A DNA stretch of 64,000 nucleotides. It comes from JAPPLB01 sp965204095 (GTDB taxonomy: Bacteria > Acidobacteriota > Terriglobia > Bryobacterales > UBA6623). Every line of letters starts with the position of its first letter. Positions within the stretch are counted from its first letter, which is position 1. The notes under the pieces were generated by a model, which had not been told where the DNA came from, did not search any database, and was given only the letters and a program-made list of their open reading frames with translations. The stretch spans positions 4,960,001 to 5,024,000 of the forward strand of contig OZ241991.1 of NCBI GenBank assembly GCA_965204095.1, read 5' to 3'. This document shows positions 41,057-50,476 of the stretch, in pieces. The position numbers and the translations under genes are program-made.

Positions 41057-42448
41057 TCAGACTTGGTCCTTGCTAATGAAGTTCTCCTCCCAGTTCCGGC
41101 GGCTTGGTGGCTCGATGTCGGGGGTGCGATCGGCGGGCGTGATCTCGCCAATGTCCAAAGCTGGATGGCTCAGGCCCCATGCAACGGCGAAGCGGTGACT
41201 GTCTGCTATCTCGCTACTGAGCGTTTTTGGCATTGGCACGGGAAGGATAACAATACCTTCATTACCCGAATAGGATGAGGTCCAAGCATCTAGATCATTC
41301 ACTAGCGAACTAAAGAATGGCGACTCGCTGCCGCCGCCGATTAGGAGGATAGGCAGCCTCCCACTCCAGACCGAGGAATTTGGGTCTCGCCTGACCTTGG
41401 CATCACGGACCACACGACGAATCATAGACTGACACCACTTTTTGAACTCCGCCTCCCCCCTCTGGACCTCGGGCACGATCTGATTGTGAGAAAGCAGGTA
41501 CGGTGCGATGTCTTCAGCGATAGGTGCCAGCGGATCGTGCTTGTCACGGAGGTCCTCGGCCTGCTTTTCGAATACGCGCTGAATGGCCAGGATGCGTTCG
41601 TGGTGCAGTCTAATTGTACCCAGTTGCTGAACATCGGCTGTCAATAGGCTATAGCGGTCGCTCCCCTGACGTTCGTGTAGGACGAAGCTGCACACATCTA
41701 CTGTGGAAGCCCCGATGTCGACTATCACATGCAGGCCCTCTCGGCGAAGTGCAGATCGCGCGTAACCTACCGCCCCAGCGGCAATCTCAGGAACGATGGC
41801 GAAGTCGCAAGCGAGCCGATCATCGTCGCGGTCCCAATACTCGGGAGCTTCGAGGAGATACCGCAACTCATCCTGTGCCTTGCCGATCGTGACTTCTTTT
41901 TCTAGTACTGACAGCATCCAGGCTGCCTTGCCAACACGCCGGAACCGCCGATTCTCTTCGTTGTCTTCAATGCACGGCGAAGGAACGCCCAAGTTGAGCG
42001 ACCAGTTCAGCGTCTTGAAGTGCCCTACAACGTCTCGGCACGTTTTGAGAAACCAGGCCCGAGCGTATCTCAAGAGAAGCGCGAGGTACGCCACGGCTGC
42101 GGCCTGGGGATCCAAACGTTGCCGAGTGGGACCATATTTGCTGTTCAAATATTGGTCACTGGAGAAGAGTTCCAGCTTGATGTCGTTTACGAACCGCCCA
42201 TTCTTAAGAGTTCCGAGACTGCATGCCCCTTTGGGGGCAACCTGTAGTCTCGTTGGCAGCAAGTGTGCCGTCGTTAGATTAGAGAAATTGCTGAAGTCGA
42301 CGGCGTAGGCTGGACTGCCCGGAAGCTGTGGTGCCTGAATGACGACCTTGGACGCTGATGTGCCGAAGTCGAGCCCAATCACTAGCTCGCATTCGCCACT
42401 TTGTCCTGAGTGTGAGTACTGCAGGAGGTGCTCATCGTAAATGGACAT
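41057..42448 (-). CDS. Hsp70/actin-like ATPase, accessory
   Basis: A 463-residue protein with the actin-fold ATPase motifs: VIGLDFGTSASKVVI (phosphate 1, residues 24-38), VIVDIGASTVDVCSF (phosphate 2, about 241-255) and LLIGGGSESPFF (adenosine motif, about 365). It lacks the peptide-binding domain of DnaK, so it is not a housekeeping chaperone. It follows the large SNF2 helicase gene by about 80 bases on the same strand and is bordered by an IS3 wreck. Co-occurrence with a helicase suggests an ATP-driven complex on nucleic acid or protein, perhaps in phage defence. The start is ATG 42448. Confidence 0.78.
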   Translation of the reverse strand: MSIYDEHLLQYSHSGQSGECELVIGLDFGTSASKVVIQAPQLPGSPAYAVDFSNFSNLTTAHLLPTRLQVAPKGACSLGTLKNGRFVNDIKLELFSSDQYLNSKYGPTRQRLDPQAAAVAYLALLLRYARAWFLKTCRDVVGHFKTLNWSLNLGVPSPCIEDNEENRRFRRVGKAAWMLSVLEKEVTIGKAQDELRYLLEAPEYWDRDDDRLACDFAIVPEIAAGAVGYARSALRREGLHVIVDIGASTVDVCSFVLHERQGSDRYSLLTADVQQLGTIRLHHERILAIQRVFEKQAEDLRDKHDPLAPIAEDIAPYLLSHNQIVPEVQRGEAEFKKWCQSMIRRVVRDAKVRRDPNSSVWSGRLPILLIGGGSESPFFSSLVNDLDAWTSSYSGNEGIVILPVPMPKTLSSEIADSHRFAVAWGLSHPALDIGEITPADRTPDIEPPSRRNWEENFISKDQV

Positions 42449-42529
42449 CAATCCAGCCCCGCCTCGCCAGCTCCCAATCTGAAAGACTTGTACTTCTGCC
42501 CCAGCGACATCCGACCCCCTTTGATATTT

Positions 42530-45500
42530 TTATCTGATTTGAATTACGGCGATGGCGATGTCCTTAGACTGTGATCGCACTTCGCGACGGCTCTCAATTC
42601 TCAGGTGCTGTTGCTTAACACGATTCTCTAGCGCGCGGATTCGTCCCTTGGTCGCCTTAACGAGTGCGACCCGGCCACGCGCGCTATGCCTCTGTAAGAT
42701 CTCTTCCAGTTTCCCGGTCTGCCGCTGGAGGTGTTGCTTAAGGGTCCTAAGCTGGATATCGGCGCGGTCTTCATTTCTCGCCTCCAGTTCCCGTTGAAAG
42801 TTCTCGTACTGTTCATCTAAGTTGTCGAGCAGCAGATTGTTGGCGATCTGATAGGCTCGTTCGAGGTTAACAACATTACGCGCCTCAAGCCAATCCTGCC
42901 CGTCTGCTACGGCAGCAACTGCGAGTCTCTCGGCGGTCTCAGGTTCGAGAAGTTGATTCCCTGAGTCGAGTAAAGTCGCAGCATACGCCAGTTTCTCAGT
43001 ATCCTGAATCCCCCGAAATGACCAGAGAACAGCAGCCAAGACATACATGCCTGGTTGGACTAAGGCCTCAACGGAGCAGTGACTCAGTGTCAACGCAACG
43101 GCAGGGGTAAGCTGTTCATCGCTGTCGGCGATGCGGCTACTTACCATTCGGACAAGAGGGTGGAATTGCGAGATCATCTCTTCGGATCGATTAGCTGTGT
43201 TGGCAACACGGTTGTCGAACCGACATCGAACCGGTCGGGGCGAGGTCGATGTGAGCCTAGTGCTAAACGAGAGGCGATGGCGTCTAATGAACTCCGTTAA
43301 ATCGAACTTCGCCGTGCTTGACAGCTCGATTTCGAAGACCGGAGTGGCCGGTTCTACTTGGCGAAGCTCGCATCCTAGATAGTGCAATCGGAGATAATCG
43401 AACACGTATCGCTGTATATCATCGCCAGTGATCCAGCGGTGTAGCTCTCGTGCCGCCTGAACTTGATTCAAAATGTAGTCGCCGTACGCAATGAGATTCG
43501 CAGCATCGTGTTCGAGACGCTGTTCTTCGAGTCGTCGGTTCTCCAGTGCCTGCGCGGTCTGATCGATCCGACGCTCCTGCTGCTCTACTGACAAGTGACC
43601 GGAGAGTAGCTCAATCTCCAGCTTGCGTATCGCATCGCCTAGAATCTCTTCGAAGTCACCTAATGCGGTACGACAAAGGTCGAGCTTCTCGTAGAGCCTC
43701 CGGTAGATTCGAGAGTCGATTGTGTTCGCGTAGAGGATGTTCCAAATAAGAACCTTGGCAGCCTCCTGCCCAAGTCGATCGATTCGCCCGATGCGTTGTT
43801 CCAGGCGCATCGGGTTCCAAGGAAGATCGTAATTGATGACTACACGTGAAAACTGGAGATCGACGCCTTCACCACCCACCTCGGACGAGAGCAGGACGCT
43901 CGGACCTTCCGGACTCCTGAAACGTGCAATCGTGTCGTCCTTGGTTTCTCGCTGGCCGCCCTTCAACTGAATGCACGTGACTCCATCTGCCTCAAGGCGG
44001 CCTATGAGATAGTCCAGTGTGGGATGGAAGGTGGAGAACACCACGACCTTCTCGTTCGGGTGTTCTTGCAGAAAGTCGGTCAGGATGGTTTGGAGGCGGT
44101 GGTACTTCGTGTCAACCGCAATGAGACGGTCGAGCTCCACGTAGTCCCAAGACCTACGAACGATCTCTGTAATCAGAGGGCCAAGATCAGTTCTCCTCTT
44201 TTCGTCTTCCGCGGCGTCGCCGGTCTCCTCCGATTCCTCCAACTCGATCAGCTTCCTCTGCCATGAGCGAAGAGAGGCGGCCATACTGCTGGTCATTTGC
44301 CGCTGTGGCTGAGCCAGTAGGAAACGCTCGTTGGCCCGCCGCTCAAGAGCGTATTCAACAACGACATCGGTGACGAGGTTATAAAATCTCTCTTCAATCG
44401 GCTCGAGGTCGACGAACTCGGGAACGATTTCTCGGACGACCCGCCACTCCTTGACATCTCTCTTCCGTGTCCTGGTTACGACATGCGACAGGAGGTTCAC
44501 TGTCTCAAGTCGGCGGGCCAGTCGGCTACGGATGTCGCGGTGTTCCAGTCGCTCAGGTACGAGAAGGGACTCCTGGATCACTGAAAGCTGGCGGTTCGAC
44601 TGAAGCAGAGGATGGCGGCGTGCGGTGTCCAAGAGTTTCCGGAGCTTCTCAGCATCTAGGTTAGGTGCAAGCACAAGATCCCGAGCTCGTACCAGGGGTG
44701 CATTCGCCTCCAAGATTTGAGCAAATACTTCCGGCTGAGTGAAGGTGTCCGGGTCAAGGAGGCGAAGAAGAGAGAAGAGATCCTCGTTGCGGTTATGAAT
44801 AGGCGTCGCGGTCAGAAATACTAAGTACTCCGCCACATTCTTAAAAAGTTGCCCAAGCTCGTTGGTCTGCGTCTTTGGGTTTCGTAAATGGTGTGATTCA
44901 TCGATCACCAAGAGGTCAATAAGTCTATCCTCGTTCTCCATCGATCTGAGAAAGCGGGCGAGCTCAACGGTCGACTTCTTGCTGTTGTCCTCTTCCCATG
45001 CACGAGGAGGCCGAAGACCCTGGGTGCTAGCGATGATGGCGAAGCCTCGCGTCTGGGTGTCTTCGTCCTGTAGCACACCCAAGGCTTCACGGGCATCACA
45101 GATCCGAGCTGTGATGCCGATCTTTGCAGATAATTCGTGCCGCCACTTCTCGCGCAATGCCGCAGGGCAGAGAACCAGGAGTCGCCGCATATCGAACCGG
45201 CTTCGCAGCTCAGTCCAGATGAGCCCCGCCTCGATGGTTTTGCCGAGGCCAACCTCGTCGGTGATGAGGATACCGTTCGATGGTGACTCTAGCACCTTCA
45301 CTACTGGCTTGAATTGGTAGGCATAGAAGTCGGTGTTCGTGGCCTCCATGCTGTAGATCACGTCGGCCAAGCGCCCTGAGAGTTTGACGTGCGTCAATGT
45401 GCGTCGCAGATCCACCGGTCGGCCCAGCTTCTTGGCCTCTAGCATGTCCAGTGGCGACATCTGAAGACTGTGAACCTGCTCAAGCTGGCTCTCCGGCACC

Positions 45501-45625
45501 CAGCGAATGCCGTCAGTAAATTGGATCTGAAGCAGGCGCCGGTTCCGCCTCGTCTGCTCTCGGCCGGTAAGAACTCCGACCCGCGTGGGGTCGTTAGCCA
45601 GTCGTACGCGACTTAGCTCATTCAT
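42530..45625 (-). CDS. SNF2/RapA-like helicase
   Basis: A 1031-residue superfamily-2 ATPase. N-terminal beta-rich segment (about 1-95), then the two RecA lobes: Walker A TDEVGLGKTIEAGL (Lys129), Walker B LLVIDESHHLRNP (DESH, residues 242-245), FLTATPIHN (motif III), VVFSTFHPTLDYL, SEVGGEGVDLQFS (motif V) and QRIGRIDRLGQ (motif VI). The last 350 residues are long charged coiled coil. It resembles RapA and the DrmD helicase of DISARM but no other DISARM gene is present. It likely remodels a nucleic-acid-bound complex. ATG 45625 has GGAG at 8 bases. The region looks lower in GC than the surroundings, in keeping with acquisition. Confidence 0.85.
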   Translation of the reverse strand: MNELSRVRLANDPTRVGVLTGREQTRRNRRLLQIQFTDGIRWVPESQLEQVHSLQMSPLDMLEAKKLGRPVDLRRTLTHVKLSGRLADVIYSMEATNTDFYAYQFKPVVKVLESPSNGILITDEVGLGKTIEAGLIWTELRSRFDMRRLLVLCPAALREKWRHELSAKIGITARICDAREALGVLQDEDTQTRGFAIIASTQGLRPPRAWEEDNSKKSTVELARFLRSMENEDRLIDLLVIDESHHLRNPKTQTNELGQLFKNVAEYLVFLTATPIHNRNEDLFSLLRLLDPDTFTQPEVFAQILEANAPLVRARDLVLAPNLDAEKLRKLLDTARRHPLLQSNRQLSVIQESLLVPERLEHRDIRSRLARRLETVNLLSHVVTRTRKRDVKEWRVVREIVPEFVDLEPIEERFYNLVTDVVVEYALERRANERFLLAQPQRQMTSSMAASLRSWQRKLIELEESEETGDAAEDEKRRTDLGPLITEIVRRSWDYVELDRLIAVDTKYHRLQTILTDFLQEHPNEKVVVFSTFHPTLDYLIGRLEADGVTCIQLKGGQRETKDDTIARFRSPEGPSVLLSSEVGGEGVDLQFSRVVINYDLPWNPMRLEQRIGRIDRLGQEAAKVLIWNILYANTIDSRIYRRLYEKLDLCRTALGDFEEILGDAIRKLEIELLSGHLSVEQQERRIDQTAQALENRRLEEQRLEHDAANLIAYGDYILNQVQAARELHRWITGDDIQRYVFDYLRLHYLGCELRQVEPATPVFEIELSSTAKFDLTEFIRRHRLSFSTRLTSTSPRPVRCRFDNRVANTANRSEEMISQFHPLVRMVSSRIADSDEQLTPAVALTLSHCSVEALVQPGMYVLAAVLWSFRGIQDTEKLAYAATLLDSGNQLLEPETAERLAVAAVADGQDWLEARNVVNLERAYQIANNLLLDNLDEQYENFQRELEARNEDRADIQLRTLKQHLQRQTGKLEEILQRHSARGRVALVKATKGRIRALENRVKQQHLRIESRREVRSQSKDIAIAVIQIR

Positions 45626-46665
45626 TCTTGGGCTCCGGCCTGATGTCAAGCTAGTCGCCACAGGCCCTATGTCTGCTAAACAATGATTTTCCCATAGCTC
45701 GGTTCATCAGCCCATCATCGTCTATCAGATCTCTCTCACGGCAGCGTGCTTGCCGTCTCCGAGACCTAAACTCCAAGATCGGGCAAGAAGCTTCTGACTC
45801 TCTGTTCGCCGATATCCGTCGCGTAGTCGATCGTACTCGCGGCGAGGGCAAGGACTCAATAAGTCCGCCGCTGAGCTTGCAGCGAAACTCCGCAAGGCCA
45901 AGTGGTGGGGCAGGAGACCTTCACCGACAAGCAGGAAACAAGAGGACGGTACTACTCGGCCGATCGCTACAAGCGTCAAGAGGAGACAATGCCCACATGC
46001 CCCTACGGGCGGTGAATCGCCGTCCTCGCCGTGCTGAACCGCCTCGCCAGGGTTGGCAAGGACCTGACCCCGCCATGTGCAACATTGTTGCCACGCTCGA
46101 AACCGCCACCAAAACTCCTTCGAAAACCAAGCATCGCTCACTTCTTACAGTTAGTAACTCGCTACGAACGATGACCCGCCGGTTGCTCACAATTGGTAGA
46201 GGCGGCGAGTGTCCAGGCTTGGACGGAACATTACCCTGACTACTGTCGCCCTCACCGCAGCGTTCCGTGCTAAGCACGATCGGCGGGAAGGGGCGACGGT
46301 CGAACTGGGTGGGTCGTCAGCGCACACTGGTTTTCGGCCGGGAGATCAGGTATTCGCGCTCAACGGGCGAGCCGCTGCCAATTCCAGCCCAGAAAGTCAG
46401 CGACCTTATCGGGGAGAGTATCCAGGCCGTTCACGATGGGCTTCAAGAGAAGTGGCCGCTCATGTGTGTCGCGGTTGTGCACCGGATTGTTGCAGCATAC
46501 GGGACGACCGTTCTGGCAAGAGGTTCGATGAGGATGGTTGGAACCGATCTTGCTCGAAGAGGCTGTGGGCGCGTAATGGTCAGCTAGGGCGCCGCAGGGC
46601 AGATGAGCGGATGGGGAGTATCATCGGGAACGTAACACTATAATAGGTTTTCGTTTTTTCGTCTG
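45626..46665. other. 1-kb region without a supported gene, right border of the accessory island
   Basis: Several overlapping open frames of 60-145 codons occur on both strands, none with recognisable domains, good starts or consistent codon use. A plus-strand frame near 45800 reads LFADIRRVVDRTRGEGK and might be a scrap of a longer gene. I see decayed DNA and not a gene. Promoters for the helicase (leftward) and the DUF4175-like gene (rightward) should lie here. Confidence 0.45.
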
Positions 46666-48156
46666 ATGTCAGTGTCAGGTTCGGACCCGGTGATGAAGGC
46701 GGTGAAGCGTGCTTACGCGCGCGCGGTCACTCAGTCGACGTTTCGTGAGATTGCCCTTGCTGGGACCATTGCTTTGCTCGGCCCGCTGCTGGTCGCCGTC
46801 TTCGGGACGGATTGGCTGCCGGTTGGCCTGATCGTTGTTTTCGCGGCGGCTGGCTTGATGGCCGGGGGCTATCGTTGGTTGCGCAGGCGCCCGTCCCGCT
46901 ATGGTGTAGCGCAGCATATTGATTCGGCATGGGAGACGGACGATCAGATCTCGACGGCCTACTATTTCGCGCTGCATCCGTCCGAGGCCGGTCCGCTTGC
47001 GAGGGTTCAGAGGGAGCAGGCGGCGCCCCTGGCAGCCTCAGGAGACTTGGCGCTGGCTCTGCCCCTGGTGATTCCGAGATCCGGGTATGCGTTCGCGGCG
47101 ATGCTGCTATTGCTTCTGCTTCTGCTGGGCATCCGCTACGGGACGCAATCGAGTTTTTCGTTGCAGCCGCCGCTCATCCCGATTGAGGCGCCGGCCCTGT
47201 ATGCCGATGCGGGCCATGAACTGCGGCGTGAGGATACGACGGAGGTACAGAGTCACGGAGAGGAGCCGTCACGGTCGCTGCGCAAGGAAAGCAAGCTGGA
47301 GAAGTCGCCGAACACGGCTGAGCCCGATCCCGTACCGGATGTGATCGAGGGCGAGACTCCGTTGGGAGATGCGCTTGGTGAAGGGTCATCGGCATTGCCC
47401 GAAGTGGAGGGGCTCTCGATAGACGACGAATTTGGAGACGAGCTCTCCGGTGGCTCGGGCGAAGGCGGCGAAGAACAGGAGGACTCCGAGACCAGGGATC
47501 CTTCTCGGCAGAGCAGCGAAAGTGATCCCAATGCGGAAGCGGGATCGGCCGGGCAAGGCGCGGAGAACGAAGCATCGAACGATTTGCTCTCGCGCCTCGA
47601 AGATGCTTTTCGCAATATGCTTTCGAGTTTGAATATGGACCCGCCGTCGGGTTCGGACCCGGCTGACTCTTCCGAGCAGCAATCAGGTCAGCCTTCACCC
47701 GCTGAAGGTGCGCAGTCGGGTCAGAAAACGGCTGCGGAGGCGCCCGATTCCGGACAAAGCGGCGCGGATGCCGAAAGCGCCAGCGGAGCAGCCCCCGAGG
47801 CGCCTCGGGAACTGACCCAAGGTGACTCGGGCAGCGAAAGTTCGGCGGCTTCGCCGGAGGGGTCCAGTGTGTCCTCGGCGGGGAGCAAGGACGGCAGCAA
47901 GGAACTGAGCGCCGCCGAGCAGATGCAGGCCATGGGCGAACTCAGTGAGCTCTATCAGCAGAGGGCCGAAGACATGTCCGGTGAAGTGCTGATCGAGACC
48001 GAGGCTGTTCCGCAGCAGCTTCGAACACCCTATTCTCCGACCGCTGCGGGACATCGCGACCCTGGTGGGCGCGTGAGTCGAGACGAAATACCCTATGCCT
48101 ATCGCCGCTACGTACAGAAGTACTTCGAAACGTTGAGGCAGAAGAGCAGGAATTAA
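46666..48156 (+). CDS. DUF4175-like membrane protein with long acidic Ser/Glu/Gly-rich region
   Basis: A 496-residue protein. Two or three helices lie in the first 170 residues (IALAGTIALLGPLLVAVFG, PVGLIVVFAAAGLMAGG, YAFAAMLLLLLLLLGIRYG). The middle and end (about 190-430) are low-complexity and acidic (GSGEGGEEQEDSETRDPS). A basic tail ends RRYVQKYFETLRQKSRN. The stop TAA overlaps the ATG of the MoxR gene by one base, so they are translated together. Proteins like this accompany MoxR ATPases in cell-envelope or stress functions; the exact role is unknown. Confidence 0.7.
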   Translation: MSVSGSDPVMKAVKRAYARAVTQSTFREIALAGTIALLGPLLVAVFGTDWLPVGLIVVFAAAGLMAGGYRWLRRRPSRYGVAQHIDSAWETDDQISTAYYFALHPSEAGPLARVQREQAAPLAASGDLALALPLVIPRSGYAFAAMLLLLLLLLGIRYGTQSSFSLQPPLIPIEAPALYADAGHELRREDTTEVQSHGEEPSRSLRKESKLEKSPNTAEPDPVPDVIEGETPLGDALGEGSSALPEVEGLSIDDEFGDELSGGSGEGGEEQEDSETRDPSRQSSESDPNAEAGSAGQGAENEASNDLLSRLEDAFRNMLSSLNMDPPSGSDPADSSEQQSGQPSPAEGAQSGQKTAAEAPDSGQSGADAESASGAAPEAPRELTQGDSGSESSAASPEGSSVSSAGSKDGSKELSAAEQMQAMGELSELYQQRAEDMSGEVLIETEAVPQQLRTPYSPTAAGHRDPGGRVSRDEIPYAYRRYVQKYFETLRQKSRN

Positions 48157-49148
48157 TGGTTGCCAGCGAGCAGTTCCTTCAAACCGTCACCGATCAGATG
48201 AAGCTCGTGCGTGACGAGATCGGTAAGGTGATCGTCGGACACGACGACGTGGTCGAGGGCGTGATCATTGCTCTGGTGGCCGGCGGACACGTGCTGCTGG
48301 AAGGCGTGCCTGGACTTGGTAAGACGACTCTGCTCCGCACGCTCGGCCACGCCATGCACCTCGACGATTCGCGCATACAGTTCACTCCCGACTTGATGCC
48401 CGCCGACATCGTCGGAAGCATGGTGCTGGAGGCCGACTCGCTGGGGTCAAAGGAATTGCGGTTCCAACCGGGGCCGATCTTCGCTCATCTGGTGCTGGCG
48501 GACGAGATCAACCGCGCGACGCCGCGCACGCAATCCGCGCTGCTCGAGGCAATGCAGGAGCGGACGGTGACGACGGGTACGACGACCCACCAGCTCGAAG
48601 ATCCGTTTCTCGTGATGGCCACGCAGAATCCGTTGGAGATGGAAGGAACCTACCCGCTGCCGGAAGCACAGTTGGATCGGTTTCTTCTCAAGCTGGTCGT
48701 GCGCTATCCGTCGAAGCAGGAGATGGAAGAGATTGTGGACCGGACCATGGCGCCGCAGTCACCGGTGGTCCACCAGGTCATGGATCGGGAACAAGTTCTC
48801 GACGCCCGGCGCGGAGCGCATGAGGTATTGATCGCGCCTCATGTTCGCGACTTCGCCATTCGGCTGATTCTCGCCACTCAACCCGAGCGAGAGGAAGCGC
48901 ACGCCTCGGCCAGGAAGTACATCCGCTATGGAAGTTCGCCTCGCGGAGCACAGGCGCTGATGCAGGCAGGCCGCGTGCGATCACTGATGCGAGGCCGCCT
49001 CAACGTAAGCCTTGCTGATCTGCGTGAGCTGGCGTTGCCCGCGTTGCGGCATCGCATCATCCTCAACTTCGACGCGCATGCCGAGGGCAAGACAGCGGAT
49101 CAGGTACTGCGCGGGATCATCGAGTCGCTTCCGGAAGGGACTCTGTAG
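48156..49148 (+). CDS. MoxR-family AAA+ ATPase
   Basis: A 330-residue AAA+ protein. Walker A is LLEGVPGLGKTTLLRTLG, Walker B HLVLADEINRATPRTQ, sensor 1 is in FLVMATQNPLEMEGTYPLPE, and the Arg finger region LPEAQLDRFLLKL matches MoxR. MoxR ATPases act as chaperones that load metals or mature complexes with VWA-domain partners. No DUF58 or VWA partner follows directly; the secreted VWFA protein at 56981 is distant and exported. It is coupled to the upstream membrane-protein gene by a one-base overlap. Confidence 0.93.
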   Translation: MVASEQFLQTVTDQMKLVRDEIGKVIVGHDDVVEGVIIALVAGGHVLLEGVPGLGKTTLLRTLGHAMHLDDSRIQFTPDLMPADIVGSMVLEADSLGSKELRFQPGPIFAHLVLADEINRATPRTQSALLEAMQERTVTTGTTTHQLEDPFLVMATQNPLEMEGTYPLPEAQLDRFLLKLVVRYPSKQEMEEIVDRTMAPQSPVVHQVMDREQVLDARRGAHEVLIAPHVRDFAIRLILATQPEREEAHASARKYIRYGSSPRGAQALMQAGRVRSLMRGRLNVSLADLRELALPALRHRIILNFDAHAEGKTADQVLRGIIESLPEGTL

Positions 49149-49210
49149 CCCGAGCGGGAGATGCTGCCGGATTGTGCTTTGAAATCTTCCTTGATGCATA
49201 ATGAACGCCT

Positions 49211-50440
49211 ATGACAAGCCGACGACTTGATCCCGTTGTTGTTCTTGTAAGCGGTCTTCTCCTGCTCGGGTCGGTCGGATGCGCCCCGGAGCCGGTGGCG
49301 GAGGAACGCGGGGAGATGGCCATGTTCGAGAACCGTAACGCTTGGCGTATTGAGAATGACCGTCTGCGTGTCACCATTCTCGAAGGCGGAGGGCAGCTTG
49401 CCGAGATTGTTTTGAAGACGGAAAGCGGCGACTCCCTCAATCCGCTTTGGATTCCGCCGTGGCCTTCGCTCGACCCTTGGGAATTCGATGTCAGCAAGCA
49501 CGGCGAGATCTATGGAACCGATTCAGAGGCGGCTCTGTTGGCCGGGATCATGGGTCATAATTTGTGCTTTGACTTCTGGGGTGCGCCGTCGGAAACGGAG
49601 TACCGGCAAGGCATGGCCTATCACGGCGAGGTGTCGCTGCTCGCGGCCGAGATGATTTCGCATGATGAGCGGTCCTTGGTCCACAACCTCGACTTGAAGA
49701 ACTCGGCTACGGCCATAACGAGAACGATGCGGCTCGCTGACGGTCAGCCGGTCCTGTATGTCGAAGAAACGGCGTTGAACAAGTTGGGGCTCGACCGGCC
49801 CTTCGGCTGGGTTCAGCATCCCACGTTCGGTCCGCCGTTTCTCGATCCCGAACACACCTTCTTCGACGCATCGGCCACCAAGGGCGACCTGGGAGGCGAC
49901 AAGAACTACGAGCCTCTTGGAAACTGGCCGGTGGGTCCGCCCGGTCACCCTGAGCGGGACTACCGGCGTTTCGCTCCCGAACCTCCCAGCCAGAAGATGG
50001 CGTTTTTCCTGTTGGACGAGGGTCGCGATGTGCAATTCGTCTCGGCGATCAATGCTGAACACCGCCTTCTGATCGCGTACGTCTTCCTGCGCAAGGATTC
50101 CCCGTGGATGATGGTGTGGGAGGAAAATCGGCACATCCAGCTCCCGCCGTGGAATGGCGAGGCGATGACTCGCGGCATGGAATTCGGTAATACGCGGATT
50201 CCGGGGACCGCGAAAGCCTACTTTGCGAAACCCGAAATGTATGGAACTCGCACGTTCGGCTGGCTTGACTCGAAGGCCGAGATCACGGCGCGCTATATGG
50301 TTGTCATGGCGTCTGTGCCGGAAGGGTTTGAGGCAGTGCGCGACGTTCGCCTGATCGGCTCGGAGATTGAAATTACAGGGTCGGAGGGCTTTGAGCCGAT
50401 TCGTTTGCCCTTCACTCCGGATTGGTTCCCGGTCGAATAA
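49211..50440 (+). CDS. Lipoprotein with galactose-mutarotase-like (aldose epimerase) fold
   Basis: A 409-residue predicted lipoprotein: the signal peptide ends in a lipobox (LLLLGSVGCAPEP). The mature part reads as the supersandwich fold of aldose epimerases and related proteins: NDRLRVTILEGGGQLAEI at the start, FGWVQHPTFGPPFLDPEH with the His, and KDSPWMMVWEENRHIQLPPW later. It may bind a sugar at the outer membrane. The catalytic residues are not certain, so it may be non-enzymatic. The start is ATG 49211. Confidence 0.7.
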   Translation: MTSRRLDPVVVLVSGLLLLGSVGCAPEPVAEERGEMAMFENRNAWRIENDRLRVTILEGGGQLAEIVLKTESGDSLNPLWIPPWPSLDPWEFDVSKHGEIYGTDSEAALLAGIMGHNLCFDFWGAPSETEYRQGMAYHGEVSLLAAEMISHDERSLVHNLDLKNSATAITRTMRLADGQPVLYVEETALNKLGLDRPFGWVQHPTFGPPFLDPEHTFFDASATKGDLGGDKNYEPLGNWPVGPPGHPERDYRRFAPEPPSQKMAFFLLDEGRDVQFVSAINAEHRLLIAYVFLRKDSPWMMVWEENRHIQLPPWNGEAMTRGMEFGNTRIPGTAKAYFAKPEMYGTRTFGWLDSKAEITARYMVVMASVPEGFEAVRDVRLIGSEIEITGSEGFEPIRLPFTPDWFPVE

Positions 50441-50443
50441 GAC

Positions 50444-50476
50444 GCGCTTCGGCCGTCGGGTGGTGAGAAGCGCAGG
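50444..50476 (+). repeat. MITE-A relic (right tip)
   Basis: GCTTCGGCCGTCGGGTGGTGAGAA then GCGCAGG matches the right end of the family, with TCAG at its right flank. The left part is missing. It lies directly after the lipoprotein gene, and the TGA stop of the convergent TPR-TonB gene (50477-50479) lies in the flank. Confidence 0.8.

Noticed and set aside
41057..45625. A DISARM system
   Set aside because: Only a DrmD-like helicase is present. No drmA, drmB, drmC or methyltransferase gene lies nearby.
45725..46587. Small genes of 106-144 codons between helicase and DUF4175-like genes
   Set aside because: They overlap on both strands, show no domains and have atypical composition; more likely decayed DNA.
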